From Promicromonospora sp. Populi (lineage in GTDB: Bacteria > Actinomycetota > Actinomycetes > Actinomycetales > Cellulomonadaceae), in NCBI RefSeq assembly GCF_041081105.1, contig NZ_CP163528.1:4836001-4900000 (forward strand): 64,000 nt of DNA, written 5' to 3'. The notes under the pieces were generated by a model. It did not search any database and was not told the DNA's origin. It worked only from the letters and a program-made list of their open reading frames with translations. Shown one piece after another: positions 1 through 8,409 of this stretch. The translations under genes and the position numbers were made by a program. Numbering within the stretch: the first letter of the stretch is position 1; every line of letters begins with the position of its first letter.

Positions 1-1271
1 ACCCGAAGGCGATGTTGCGGTTCGCGGAGCACGATGTAGTACTCCCGATCGTGGTCATCACGGAGCTGGAGGCCAAGCGGCACCACGCTGAGCTCGGGTA
101 CTTCGCCCGGAGCGCCCTGCGGATGCTCGACGAGCTGCGCATCCAGCACGGCCACCTCGACTCACCGGTTCCGGTGGGGGACTCAGGCGGCACCCTGCGG
201 GTGGAGCTCAACCACGTAGACCCGACTGTCCTGCCCGCCGGCTTCCGGCTCGGCGACAACGACACTCGGATCCTCGCCGTCGCCGCCAACCTGGCGGCTG
301 AGGGCAACATCGTCACGGTGGTCTCCAAGGACCTGCCGATGCGGGTGAAGGCGTCCGCCGTCGGGCTGCAGGCGGAGGAGTACCGGGCCGAGCTCGCGGT
401 GGACTCCGGCTGGACGGGGATGCGCGAGATCGACCTGTCCGACGAGCAGATGGGATCCCTCTGGGACAACGAGACGGTCGAGATCGCGTCGCTGGCACCC
501 GAGACGGTCGAGGCCGCGTCTCCGCTGCTGGTGCACACGGGCATGGTGGTGCACTCGCCGAGCGGTTCCGCGCTGGGGCGGGTGACGGCGGACAAGCGGG
601 TGCGGCTGGTCCGCGGTGACCAGGAGGTGTTCGGCGTGCACGGGCGCTCGGCCGAGCAGCGCGTGGCGATCGACCTTCTGCTCGACGAGGAGATCGGGAT
701 CGTCTCGCTCGGCGGCCGGGCCGGCACGGGCAAGTCGGCGCTCGCCCTGTGCGCCGGCCTGGAGTCCGTGCTGGAGCGGCAGCAGCACCGCAAGGTGGTC
801 GTGTTCCGGCCGCTGTACGCGGTGGGCGGGCAGGAGCTGGGCTACCTGCCCGGGTCCGAGTCCGAGAAGATGAACCCGTGGGCGCAGGCCGTCTACGACA
901 CGCTCGGCGCCCTGGTCTCGCCCGCAGTGGTGGAGGAGGTCATGGAACGCGACATGCTCGAGGTGCTGCCGCTCACGCACATCCGCGGGCGCTCGCTGCA
1001 CGACTCGTTCGTCATCGTGGACGAGGCACAGTCCCTCGAACGCAACGTCCTGCTGACGGTGCTCTCGCGGATCGGCCAGGGTTCGCGGGTGGTGCTCACG
1101 CACGACGTCGCTCAGCGCGACAACCTGCGGGTGGGGCGGCACGACGGCGTCGCGGCCGTCATCGAGGCGCTCAAGGGGCACCCGCTCTTTGCGCACGTGA
1201 CGCTGACCAGGTCGGAGCGTTCGCCGGTGGCGGCGCTGGTGACCGACATGCTGGAGCGCTTGGAGGTCTGA
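1..1271 (+). CDS. phoH2: PhoH-family ATPase with N-terminal PIN domain (5' partial)
   Basis: This is a PhoH2-type protein: an N-terminal PIN-like RNase domain joined to a PhoH P-loop ATPase, a family with RNA helicase/RNase activity in actinobacteria. The reading frame is open to the window edge: the codons before the first ATG encode P-K-A and continue into [20 protein letters not shown], which sits inside the PIN fold, so the true start lies upstream and the first acidic PIN residues are missing here. The ATPase half shows Walker [14 protein letters not shown], and Walker B as IVDEAQS, followed by the T-HD segment typical of PhoH. The C-terminus (TDMLERLEV) is complete. A strong hairpin follows the stop. 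The family call is secure; the cellular role is known only from relatives. Confidence 0.93.
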   Translation, partial: PKAMLRFAEHDVVLPIVVITELEAKRHHAELGYFARSALRMLDELRIQHGHLDSPVPVGDSGGTLRVELNHVDPTVLPAGFRLGDNDTRILAVAANLAAEGNIVTVVSKDLPMRVKASAVGLQAEEYRAELAVDSGWTGMREIDLSDEQMGSLWDNETVEIASLAPETVEAASPLLVHTGMVVHSPSGSALGRVTADKRVRLVRGDQEVFGVHGRSAEQRVAIDLLLDEEIGIVSLGGRAGTGKSALALCAGLESVLERQQHRKVVVFRPLYAVGGQELGYLPGSESEKMNPWAQAVYDTLGALVSPAVVEEVMERDMLEVLPLTHIRGRSLHDSFVIVDEAQSLERNVLLTVLSRIGQGSRVVLTHDVAQRDNLRVGRHDGVAAVIEALKGHPLFAHVTLTRSERSPVAALVTDMLERLEV

Positions 1272-1319
1272 TCCGCCGGCGGGGTCCCGGCGTCGGAGTC
1301 CCGCCGTCTGGTCCCGACA

Positions 1320-1361
1320 TGTCAGAAGCTCAGGTCACGTAAGTGGCCTGAGCTTCTGACA
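1320..1361 (+). terminator. Hairpin terminator downstream of phoH2
   Basis: A perfect 15-bp inverted repeat has arms at 1320-1334 and 1347-1361. Three or four further inner pairs leave a GTAA tetraloop. It begins 49 bases after the phoH2 stop and probably ends that transcript. There is no clear T-tract, as is common for actinobacterial hairpin terminators. Confidence 0.7.
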
Positions 1362-1466
1362 CGTTCGGAACTTCTGGCACGCGAGAGGTGGGACGCCGGA
1401 CGGAACCCCCCAGCCCCGCAGTCCGGCGACCCGCCTCCCATGCGTGCATCGCAGACTCTAGCAGAC

Positions 1467-1485
1467 TTAGGTAAGGCTAACCAAA
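1467..1485. promoter_or_regulatory. DtxR/IdeR-type iron box (orphan)
   Basis: The 19-base site TTAGGTAAGGCTAACCAAA matches the classical DtxR/IdeR iron-box consensus, as I remember it, at 17 of 19 positions, and keeps the interrupted palindrome. It lies about 95 bases upstream of the GPP34-family gene. No iron-uptake or siderophore gene lies beside it in this window. It is either a genuine regulator of the GPP34 gene or the remnant of a lost iron gene. The rest of the 1272-1580 gap holds the phoH2 terminator and no gene I can support. Confidence 0.55.
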
Positions 1486-1580
1486 GGTCAATTTGGACGA
1501 TGTCGGGCCGTGCCCGGCGGGCGCCGCACGGACCGTCTCAATACGGGCGTTGTCTCGCTTGTCGGATATAGCATCGGGCC

Positions 1581-2357
1581 ATGCTGATTGCCGAAGACTT
1601 CCTGCTGCTTGCCGTCGACGACGAGACGGGCAAGACCGCCAACGTCGACAACCTGGGTGTTCGCCTCGCGGGCGCGCTCCTGGCCGACCTCGCCGCCGCG
1701 AACAAGACCCTCCTGCGGGGCGCGCCCGAGGCGGGCGCGACCAAGGAGGAGCGCGAGAAGGCCGGGGACACCACGATCCTGGTCACCGACAACACCCCCA
1801 CCGGCCACGTGGCGCTCGACGCCGCCCTGCAGGCCGCGCTCGACGCCCCCGACGCGCCCGCCCGGAAGGTCGTCGAGGCCATCTCTGGGAACGCCGAGGA
1901 GAACCTCCTGGCGGCCCTCGTGGAGCGCGGGATCCTCGAGAAGGAGGAGTCCAAGCTCTTCCGGATGCTCCCCGTCACCCGCTGGCCTGCCGCGGACTCC
2001 AGCCACGAGGCCGCGCTGCGCGCCAACCTCACGAAGGTGCTCGTCGAGGGCGCCGAGCCCGACGAGCGCACCGCCACCCTGATCTCCCTGCTGCACGGGT
2101 CCGGCCTGATCGGCGGCCTGGTGGGCAAGGAGCAGCGCAAGGCCGCCCAGGACCGCGCCGAGGAGATCGCCGGCAGCGAGTGGGGCGTGGCCACCGTCGC
2201 GACCCAGGTCGCGATCGCGGCGACGGTCGCCACCGTCGCCACGGTGGGTGCCGCGGTCGCCACCGCGCTCATCCTCCAGGCCGCGAAGGACGACGCCGCG
2301 GCCGCCGCTCCGGTTGCCGCTGAGGCCGCCGAGCCCGCACCGGCTCCTGTGGCCTGA
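1581..2357 (+). CDS. GPP34 (GOLPH3/Vps74-like) family protein
   Basis: This 258-residue protein has the GPP34 fold signature: an N-terminal MLIAEDFLLLAVDDETGK, the helical core with L-G-V-R-L-A-G-A-L-L-A-D-L, and the later GILEKEESKLFR and LISLLHGSGL segments. In eukaryotes the family (GOLPH3/Vps74) binds PI4P and retains Golgi enzymes; bacterial members are common in actinobacteria but have no established job. After about residue 195 the chain becomes a long Ala/Val stretch (about 200-230) and ends in an Ala/Pro-rich tail, which could be a membrane-associating helix. A -10-like TAGCAT sits 6 bases before the ATG, suggesting a leaderless transcript. An iron-box-like site lies upstream. The family call is good; function is unknown. 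Confidence 0.85.
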   Translation: MLIAEDFLLLAVDDETGKTANVDNLGVRLAGALLADLAAANKTLLRGAPEAGATKEEREKAGDTTILVTDNTPTGHVALDAALQAALDAPDAPARKVVEAISGNAEENLLAALVERGILEKEESKLFRMLPVTRWPAADSSHEAALRANLTKVLVEGAEPDERTATLISLLHGSGLIGGLVGKEQRKAAQDRAEEIAGSEWGVATVATQVAIAATVATVATVGAAVATALILQAAKDDAAAAAPVAAEAAEPAPAPVA

Positions 2358-2406
2358 CCGGTCCGGAGTGTGATGGACACCGGCGGTAGCTGACGCTGTG
2401 CCGACA

Positions 2407-2449
2407 ACAACGAGGGCCGCTGGTCGTGATGACCAGCGGCCCTCGTTGT
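2407..2449. terminator. Bidirectional terminator between GPP34 gene and fumC
   Basis: A perfect 19-bp inverted repeat (arms 2407-2425 and 2431-2449) encloses a 5-base loop. It sits between two genes that converge on it, so it can end transcripts from both sides. Confidence 0.85.
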
Positions 2450-2482
2450 GCCTGCGGCGGGCGGCGTCCGGGACGGGCGGCG

Positions 2483-3925
2483 TCAGGCCTGCGGCGGGCG
2501 CGTCATGGACAGCACGTCGAGTGCCGTGTCGAGCTGGGCCTCGGTGACCTCGCCGCGCTCGACGAAGCCGAGGTCGATCACGGCCTGGCGCACCGTGATG
2601 CCCTCCTTGACGGCGGTCTTGGCCACCTTGGCCGCTGCCTCGTAGCCGATCACGCGGTTCAGCGGCGTCACGATCGACGGCGACGACTCGGCGAGCGCGC
2701 GGGCCCGGTCGACGTTCGCGGTGATGCCGACGATCGTCTTGTCCGCGAGCACGCGCGACGAGTTCGTCAGGAGGCGGATCGACTCCAGCACGCCCTGCGC
2801 GATCACCGGGATCTGCACGTTGAGCTCGAACGAGCCGGACGCACCGGCCCACGTCACGGTGGCGTCGTTGCCGATCACACGCGCGCACACCATGAGCACG
2901 GCCTCGGGGATGACCGGGTTGACCTTGCCCGGCATGATCGACGAGCCCGGCTGCAGGTCGGGCAGCGAGATCTCGCCGAGGCCCGTGTTGGGGCCGGAGC
3001 CCATCCAGCGCAGGTCGTTGCAGATCTTCGTCAGGGAGACGGCGATGGTGCGCAGCGCGCCCGACAGCTCGACCAGGCCGTCCCGTGCGGACTGCGCCTC
3101 GAAGTGGTCGCGCGCCTCGGTCAGCGGCAGGCCGGTGTCCTGGGCGAGCAGGGCGATGACGCGCTGCGGGAAGCCGGCCGGGGTGTTGATGCCGGTGCCG
3201 ACGGCGGTGCCGCCCAGCGGGACCTCGGCGGCACGCGGCAGCGCGGCCTGCAGGCGCTCGACGCCGTAGCGGATCGCGGCAGCGTAGCCGCCGAACTCCT
3301 GGCCGAGCGTGACCGGGGTGGCGTCCATGAGGTGCGTGCGGCCGGACTTCACGACGCTCGCGTACTCGTCGGACTTCGCCTGCAGCGCCCCGGCCAGGTG
3401 GGCCAGCGCGGGGATCAGGTCGTTCACGACGCCGGACGTCGCTGCGACGTGCACCGAGGTGGGGAAGACGTCGTTCGACGACTGCGACGCGTTGACGTGG
3501 TCGTTCGGGTGCACGTCCTTGCCCAGCGCGGCGGTCGCGAGCGTCGCGATGACCTCGTTGGTGTTCATGTTCGACGACGTGCCCGACCCGGTCTGGTAGA
3601 CGTCGATCGGGAAGTGGCCGTCGTACTTGCCGGAGGCGACCTCGTCCGCGGCGGCCACGATGGCGTCGGCGATGTCCTGGTCGAGCACACCGAGCTCCGC
3701 GTTCGCGGCGGCGGCGGCCTTCTTCACGCGGGCGAGGGCCTCGATGTGCGCGCGCTCGAGCGGGGTGCCGGAGATGGGGAAGTTCTCGACGGCACGCTGC
3801 GTCTGCGCCCGGTACAGGGCGTTCGCGGGTACCCGGACCTCGCCCATGGTGTCGTGCTCGATGCGGTAGTCGTCTGTGTCGCCAGACTCGGGAGAGCTCG
3901 AAGGGACGACGGTGTCAGCAGTCAT
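2483..3925 (-). CDS. fumC: Class II fumarate hydratase
   Basis: FumC interconverts fumarate and L-malate in the cytosolic TCA cycle as a homotetramer without an iron-sulfur cluster. The 480-residue product shows the family signature [12 protein letters not shown], the substrate-binding [14 protein letters not shown] motif, the [16 protein letters not shown] segment and the [17 protein letters not shown] block, in the usual order and at normal length with an N-terminal extension of about 15 residues. The ATG has a CACGAT box 6 bases upstream, a possible leaderless -10. Upstream on the same strand are carbonic anhydrase, the PfkB remnant and xseB. The sdh operon for the preceding TCA step lies about 50 kb away in the same window. 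Confidence 0.97.
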   Translation of the reverse strand: MTADTVVPSSSPESGDTDDYRIEHDTMGEVRVPANALYRAQTQRAVENFPISGTPLERAHIEALARVKKAAAAANAELGVLDQDIADAIVAAADEVASGKYDGHFPIDVYQTGSGTSSNMNTNEVIATLATAALGKDVHPNDHVNASQSSNDVFPTSVHVAATSGVVNDLIPALAHLAGALQAKSDEYASVVKSGRTHLMDATPVTLGQEFGGYAAAIRYGVERLQAALPRAAEVPLGGTAVGTGINTPAGFPQRVIALLAQDTGLPLTEARDHFEAQSARDGLVELSGALRTIAVSLTKICNDLRWMGSGPNTGLGEISLPDLQPGSSIMPGKVNPVIPEAVLMVCARVIGNDATVTWAGASGSFELNVQIPVIAQGVLESIRLLTNSSRVLADKTIVGITANVDRARALAESSPSIVTPLNRVIGYEAAAKVAKTAVKEGITVRQAVIDLGFVERGEVTEAQLDTALDVLSMTRPPQA

Positions 3926-3995
3926 GGGTCTATCGTGCCGCAGCCTCGTCCTGGCGACGCAACCGGGGGCGTGAGTCCTGTCACGCCCCCGGTGT

Positions 3996-4670
3996 TCACC
4001 GGGGCCGGGGCACCTCGCCGACTTCTCCGATCACGCTGACCATGCGCGCGCTGCCCACGGCCAGGTCGTACTCCAGGCCGACGATGGCGCACCTGCCCTC
4101 CTCGACGGCGTGGGCCAGTGCCGCCGAGTAGCCGTGCAGCATCTCGACCGTGTGGTTCACGTGCTCGCGGCGCAGCACGTCCTGGTCGGAGAGCGCGGCC
4201 ATGGCACCTGCCTGGTCGCCCGAGGTGATGCTCACGATCGACGGGATCACCCGGTCCACCACTGCACGCACGAACCCGGGGGGCTGCTCGCCCGTGGCGA
4301 GCGTGTGGGCGGCAGCGGCGACCGCCCCGCACGAGTCGTGGCCAAGCACGACGACGAGCGACGCGCCCAGGATCTCGACCCCGTACTCGATCGAGCCGAT
4401 CACCGTCGTGTCCACTACATGCCCCGCCGTGCGGACCACGAACACGTCGCCCAGGCCCTGGTCGAAGATGATCTCGGCGGCGACCCGGGAGTCCGAGCAG
4501 CCGAAGATCACCGTGTGCGGGTGCTGTGCGGCCCGCAGCTCCCGGCGCCGGTCCGCGTTCTGCGACGGGTGCGCCGGCGTGTCCGCGACGAACCGGTCGT
4601 TGCCCGAGCGCAGCAGCTCCCAGGCCTCGTGCGGGCTGATCCGCTCCGGCGACTCCGGGCCCGGGGTCAC
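3996..4670 (-). CDS. Beta-class carbonic anhydrase
   Basis: The enzyme catalyses reversible CO2 hydration to bicarbonate with a zinc ion. In the 224-residue product the zinc ligands are C58, H111 and C114 (motifs CSDSRV and GHDSCGAV), and D60/R62 form the catalytic dyad; the [10 protein letters not shown] segment is also typical. I chose the GTG at 4670 rather than the further upstream ATG because GGAGG lies 7 bases before it. That GTG also overlaps the restored stop of the PfkB reading frame as GTGA, which indicates translational coupling to the upstream kinase gene. The role is probably bicarbonate supply for carboxylations. The family is certain. Confidence 0.94.
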   Translation of the reverse strand: MTPGPESPERISPHEAWELLRSGNDRFVADTPAHPSQNADRRRELRAAQHPHTVIFGCSDSRVAAEIIFDQGLGDVFVVRTAGHVVDTTVIGSIEYGVEILGASLVVVLGHDSCGAVAAAAHTLATGEQPPGFVRAVVDRVIPSIVSITSGDQAGAMAALSDQDVLRREHVNHTVEMLHGYSAALAHAVEEGRCAIVGLEYDLAVGSARMVSVIGEVGEVPRPR

Positions 4671-5583
4671 GGACCGACCTCCGCGCGATACGGCGGGTTG
4701 GCGCCCGCCCGCGACACGGTGATCGCCGCGACCGCAACACACGCCTCCAGCACCCGGCGCACCGTCGCGGAGTCGATGGCGTTCAGGGCGTCGCGCGGCC
4801 GGCCCCGAGCAGGTCGTGCTCCCACAGCCCGTCGATCAGCGCGCCCATGAACGAGTCGCCGGCTTCCACGGTGTCGACCACCTCGACCCGCGGGGCCACC
4901 ACCTCGACCACACCGGCGTCGGACACCGCTACTGCGCCCTCACCGCCTAGCGTGACCACCACCAGGGCCGGCGTGCCGGCCTGCCAGTCACGCGCGACCG
5001 TCAGCGGATCAGTTCCGGGGTACAGCCAGCCCAGGTCCTCGTCGCTCACCTTGACCACGTCCGAGAGCTGCACCAGCGCCTCCACGCGCGGCCGCACCTC
5101 CTCGGCCGGGCCCATGATCGCGGGGCGCGCGTTCGGGTCGTACGTGATGGTCGACGTCGAGCGCGCGCCGTCGAGCAGCATGCTCACCTCCGCGGCGCCC
5201 GGCTCCAGCATCGCCGCGATCGAGCCGGCGTGGACCGCCAGCGTCTCGGCGCCGGCCGCTGCCGCCGCCGGGACCTGCCAGGTGAGGTCGAACTCGTAGG
5301 AGGCCGAGCCACCGTCGTCCAGCGTCGCTACCGCCGTGCTGGTGCGCTCAGCGCCGTCGCTGCCCTCGACCAGGGCGACCCCGGACTCGGCGAGCCAGTC
5401 GCGCACCAGGTCACCCCGGGCGTCCCGGCCCAGCCACGTCGCGAGCCGGACCTCCCGGCCCAGCCTGCCCAGCGTGAGCGCCACGTTCGCGACGCTGCCG
5501 CCCGGAAGCTCGGCCGAGGAACCGTCGGGCCGGTGCACCCCGTCCACCAGCGCCTCGCCCACGGCGAGGACGTGCGCGCTCAC
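4667..5583 (-). pseudogene. PfkB-family carbohydrate kinase, interrupted by an apparent frameshift
   Basis: The gene encodes a ribokinase-fold (PfkB) sugar kinase, probably fructokinase-like: the start reads [16 protein letters not shown], then PGGSVANVALTLGRLG, and a DTVEAGDSF segment in place of the usual DTxGAGD anion hole. The first frame stops at 4783 after ...LLGAGRATP. From about 4803 the -1 frame continues with the expected family C-terminus, RDALNAIDSATVRRVL and SRAGANPPYRAEV, and ends at 4667 with a GTGA overlap onto carbonic anhydrase. One base therefore seems to be missing near 4795-4803, in a GGCCGCGCG run. The GTG at 5583 overlaps the xseB stop as GTGA. The split could be a real mutation, a sequencing error, or less likely recoding. 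The Glu in the anion hole is a second oddity. Confidence 0.85.
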
Positions 5584-5819
5584 TCGGCGTCCTCCGCCGA
5601 CTCGGCCGACGCGGTGGACGCGCTCTGCGCGGCGGCGAGGCGCTCGCGGGCGCCGTCGAGCCACTCCTGGCAGCGTGCGGCCAGCGCCTCGCCGCGCTCC
5701 CAGAGCGCGAGCGACGCCTCCAGCGGTTCCCCGCCGGCCTCCAGGCGGCCGACCACCTGCACGAGCTCGTCGCGCGCCTGCTCATAGCTGAGGGCGGCGA
5801 CGTCGGGGGTGTCCGTCAT
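5580..5819 (-). CDS. xseB: Exodeoxyribonuclease VII small subunit
   Basis: XseB binds XseA several times over to form exonuclease VII, which degrades single-stranded DNA. The small helical product shows the family core [18 protein letters not shown], then [14 protein letters not shown] and a C-terminal helix with C-Q-E-W-L. I favour the ATG at 5819 (79 residues, preceded by AGGA); a GTG at 5852 would add 11 residues. The tail is Ala/Ser/Glu-rich. The stop overlaps the next kinase gene as GTGA. Its partner xseA is about 6.5 kb upstream on the same strand instead of adjacent, apparently because an accessory block sits between them. Confidence 0.9.
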   Translation of the reverse strand: MTDTPDVAALSYEQARDELVQVVGRLEAGGEPLEASLALWERGEALAARCQEWLDGARERLAAAQSASTASAESAEDAE

Positions 5820-5959
5820 CGGATCGGTTCCTGCAGCAGCATCTGTACTCACGGGGAACAGTCAACAACACGTCACCGACATCCGGGGTCGTCTGTCCAC
5901 AGGGACGGTACGAGAATCAGTTTGGTCCTGGCCCCTCGGACGTCGGACCATGGTGACCC

Positions 5960-7579
5960 ATGGGCCATCTTGAAGTCGCGCACGTCGAGTACCACCTGCC
6001 GGATGGCCGGACCCTGCTGGGGGACGTCTCGTTCCGCGTGGGTGAGGGCAGCGCTACGGCGATCGTCGGTCCCAACGGTGCGGGCAAGACCACGCTCCTG
6101 CGCCTCATCACGGGTGAGCTTGACCCCCACGGCGGCTCCGTGGTGGCGAGCGGCGGGCTCGGCGTCATGCGTCAGTTCGTCGGGTCGGTGCGTGACGAGA
6201 CCACTGTGCGCGACCTGCTGGTGTCCGTCTCAGCGCCGCGCCTGCGCGAGGTGGCGCGCGCCGTCGACGAGGCGGAGCACGCGATGCTGACCGTCGACGA
6301 CGAGGCCGCGCAGATGGCGTACGCGCAGGCGCTCTCGGACTGGGCCGAGGTGCGCGGGTACGAGGCCGAGACCCTCTGGGACGTGTGCACCATGGCCGCG
6401 CTCGGTCTGCCGTACGACCGGGTGCAGTTCCGCGAGGTGCGGACGATGTCGGGCGGTGAGCAGAAGCGGCTCGTGCTGGAGGCGCTGCTGCGCGGGACCG
6501 ACGAGGTGCTGCTGCTCGACGAGCCGGACAACTACCTGGACGTGCCCGGCAAGCGCTGGCTGGAGGAGCAGCTGCGGACCACCAAGAAGACCGTCCTGTT
6601 CGTGTCCCACGACCGGGAGCTGCTCGCCCGGTCCGCGGACCGGATCGTGTCGCTGGAGCCCGGCCCGGCCGGCGCGGACGCCTGGGTGCACGGCGCCGGG
6701 TTCGCCACGTTCCACGAGGCGCGGCGCGAGCGGTTCGCGCGGTTCGAGGAGCTGCGCCGGCGCTGGGACGAGAAGCACGCGCAGCTCAAGAAGCTGGTGC
6801 TGACGCTGCGCAACCAGGCGGCGAGCAGCCCTGACATGGCCTCGCGCTACCGGGCCGCGCAGACCCGCCTGCGCAAGTACGAGGAGGTCGGCCCGCCGCC
6901 CGAGCCGCCGCGCGAGCAGGACATCACCATGCATCTGCGCGGCGGGCGCACCGGCCTGCGCGCCGTGACCTGCGTGGGCCTGGAGCTCACCGGGCTCATG
7001 AAGCCGTTCGACCTGGAGGTCTTCTACGGCGAGCGGGTGGCCGTGCTGGGCTCGAACGGCTCGGGCAAGTCGCACTTCCTGCGGCTGCTCGCCGGCGGGG
7101 ACGTGGCGCACAAGGGGTCTTGGAAGCTGGGGGCGCGGGTGGTCGCCGGGCACTTCGCGCAGACCCACGCGCACCCCGAGCTGTTCGGCCGCGCGCTGCT
7201 CGACATCCTGTGGGAGGACCACGCGCAGGACAAGGGCAAGGCGATGGCAGCGCTGCGGCGCTACGAGCTCACGGTCGCCGCGGAGCGGCCCTTCGACCGG
7301 CTGTCCGGCGGCCAGCAGGCGCGGTTCCAGATCCTGCTGCTGGAGCTCGCGGGCTCGACGGCCCTGCTGCTCGACGAGCCCACCGACAACCTCGACCTCG
7401 AGTCGGCCGAGGCGCTGCAGGAGGGCCTGGAGTCGTTCGACGGCACCGTGCTCGCCGTCACGCACGACCGCTGGTTCGCGCGGTCCTTCGACCGGTACCT
7501 GGTCTTCGGGTCCGACGGCGTGGTGCGTGAGACGTCCGAGCCGGTGTGGGACGAGCGCCGGGTGGAGCGGGAGCGGTAG
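5960..7579 (+). CDS. ABC-F family ATP-binding protein
   Basis: The protein has two ABC ATPase domains in one chain and no membrane segments, the layout of ABC-F proteins that act on ribosomes (translation factors, some giving antibiotic resistance by target protection). Domain 1 shows Walker A GPNGAGKTT at 37-45, signature MSGGEQKR and Walker B VLLLDEPDNYLD. A charged linker rich in R, E and K follows at about 245-300. Domain 2 shows GSNGSGKSH, LSGGQQARF and ALLLDEPTDNLDL. At 539 residues it is normal for the family. It is divergent from xseB and belongs to the block inserted between xseB and xseA. Which ABC-F subfamily it is, and whether it gives resistance, cannot be told by eye. Confidence 0.9.
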   Translation: MGHLEVAHVEYHLPDGRTLLGDVSFRVGEGSATAIVGPNGAGKTTLLRLITGELDPHGGSVVASGGLGVMRQFVGSVRDETTVRDLLVSVSAPRLREVARAVDEAEHAMLTVDDEAAQMAYAQALSDWAEVRGYEAETLWDVCTMAALGLPYDRVQFREVRTMSGGEQKRLVLEALLRGTDEVLLLDEPDNYLDVPGKRWLEEQLRTTKKTVLFVSHDRELLARSADRIVSLEPGPAGADAWVHGAGFATFHEARRERFARFEELRRRWDEKHAQLKKLVLTLRNQAASSPDMASRYRAAQTRLRKYEEVGPPPEPPREQDITMHLRGGRTGLRAVTCVGLELTGLMKPFDLEVFYGERVAVLGSNGSGKSHFLRLLAGGDVAHKGSWKLGARVVAGHFAQTHAHPELFGRALLDILWEDHAQDKGKAMAALRRYELTVAAERPFDRLSGGQQARFQILLLELAGSTALLLDEPTDNLDLESAEALQEGLESFDGTVLAVTHDRWFARSFDRYLVFGSDGVVRETSEPVWDERRVERER

Positions 7580-7585
7580 GCGGCC

Positions 7586-7612
7586 TGTCACAGATCCGGG
7601 GTGCTCCCGGTC
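7586..7612 (+). promoter_or_regulatory. Candidate ECF41-type promoter
   Basis: TGTCACA (7586-7592), 16 bases, then GGTC (7609-7612). The promoter motif reported for ECF41 sigma factors is, as I recall it, TGTCACA-N16-CGTC, so this differs at one base. It lies about 50 bases upstream of the oxidoreductase gene, whose convergent neighbour encodes an ECF41-like sigma factor. This is the arrangement expected for an ECF41 regulon. Confidence 0.55.
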
Positions 7613-7664
7613 GGATCCACGACGGGCCGTCCGGCCCGTGGGAGAGATCAAGAAGGAGCACACC

Positions 7665-8408
7665 ATGAAGATCGTGGTCATCGGCGGTACCGGCCTCGTC
7701 GGGAGCCAGGTGGTGAAGGACCTCGAGGCGCAAGGGCACGAGGCGGTCGCCGCCTCGCCGCAGACCGGTGTGGACACCCTGACCGGTGCAGGGCTGCCCG
7801 AGGTGCTCGACGGCGCCCAGGTAGTGGTCGACCTCAGCAACTCGCCGTCCTTCGCCGAGGAGGACGTCACCCGCTTCTTCCGCACGTCGACGACGAACCT
7901 GCTCGACGCCGAGGCGAAGGCCGGGGTGGGGCACCACGTGATCGTCTCGATCGTCAACGCCGAAAGCGTCGACGCCGGCTACATGCGGGCAAAGGTGCTG
8001 CAGGAGGACCTGGTCAAGGCCTCCGGCTCGGGCTGGTCGATCGTGCGGTCCACGCAGTTCTTCGAGTTCCTCGCCGCCATCGCCGACTCCGGGACGGTCG
8101 ACGGCGTGGTCCACATGGCGCCCGTGCGGTTCCAGCCGATCGCCTCGGCGGACGTCGCGCGGATCGTGGCCGAGGTCGCCGTCGGCACGCCGCTGCGCGG
8201 GACCATCGATATCGCCGGGCCGGAGACCTTCGGCTTCGACGAGATCGTGCGCACGCACCTCGCCTCGAAGGACGACCCGCGCGAGGTCCGCACCGACCCC
8301 GACGGCACGTACTACGGGGCGCACCTCACGGACAAGGAGCTTGTGCCCCTCGGTGAGGCCCGGCTCGGCGAGGTCAGCTACGAGCAGTGGCGGAAGGCTC
8401 AGGCGTAG
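7665..8408 (+). CDS. NAD(P)-binding NmrA-like oxidoreductase/epimerase
   Basis: This is an atypical short-chain dehydrogenase with the nucleotide-binding start MKIVVIGGTGLVGSQV, a VSIVNAESVDAGYMRAK segment, and a C-terminal SYEQWRKAQA. It resembles the NmrA/YwnB group of sugar-epimerase-like oxidoreductases; the substrate is unknown. The ATG at 7665 is preceded by AAGGAG, so the in-frame upstream extension was dropped, giving 247 residues. It converges with the ECF41-like sigma gene and has an ECF41-like promoter. ECF41 factors are typically encoded next to carboxymuconolactone decarboxylases, oxidoreductases or epimerases, so this gene is the likely target of its neighbour. Confidence 0.88.
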   Translation: MKIVVIGGTGLVGSQVVKDLEAQGHEAVAASPQTGVDTLTGAGLPEVLDGAQVVVDLSNSPSFAEEDVTRFFRTSTTNLLDAEAKAGVGHHVIVSIVNAESVDAGYMRAKVLQEDLVKASGSGWSIVRSTQFFEFLAAIADSGTVDGVVHMAPVRFQPIASADVARIVAEVAVGTPLRGTIDIAGPETFGFDEIVRTHLASKDDPREVRTDPDGTYYGAHLTDKELVPLGEARLGEVSYEQWRKAQA

Positions 8409-8409
8409 C

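Noticed and set aside
2426..4039. Long plus-strand open frame of 537 codons
   Set aside because: It is antisense to fumC and Arg/Gly/Asp-rich in a way typical of high-GC shadow frames; no protein motif.
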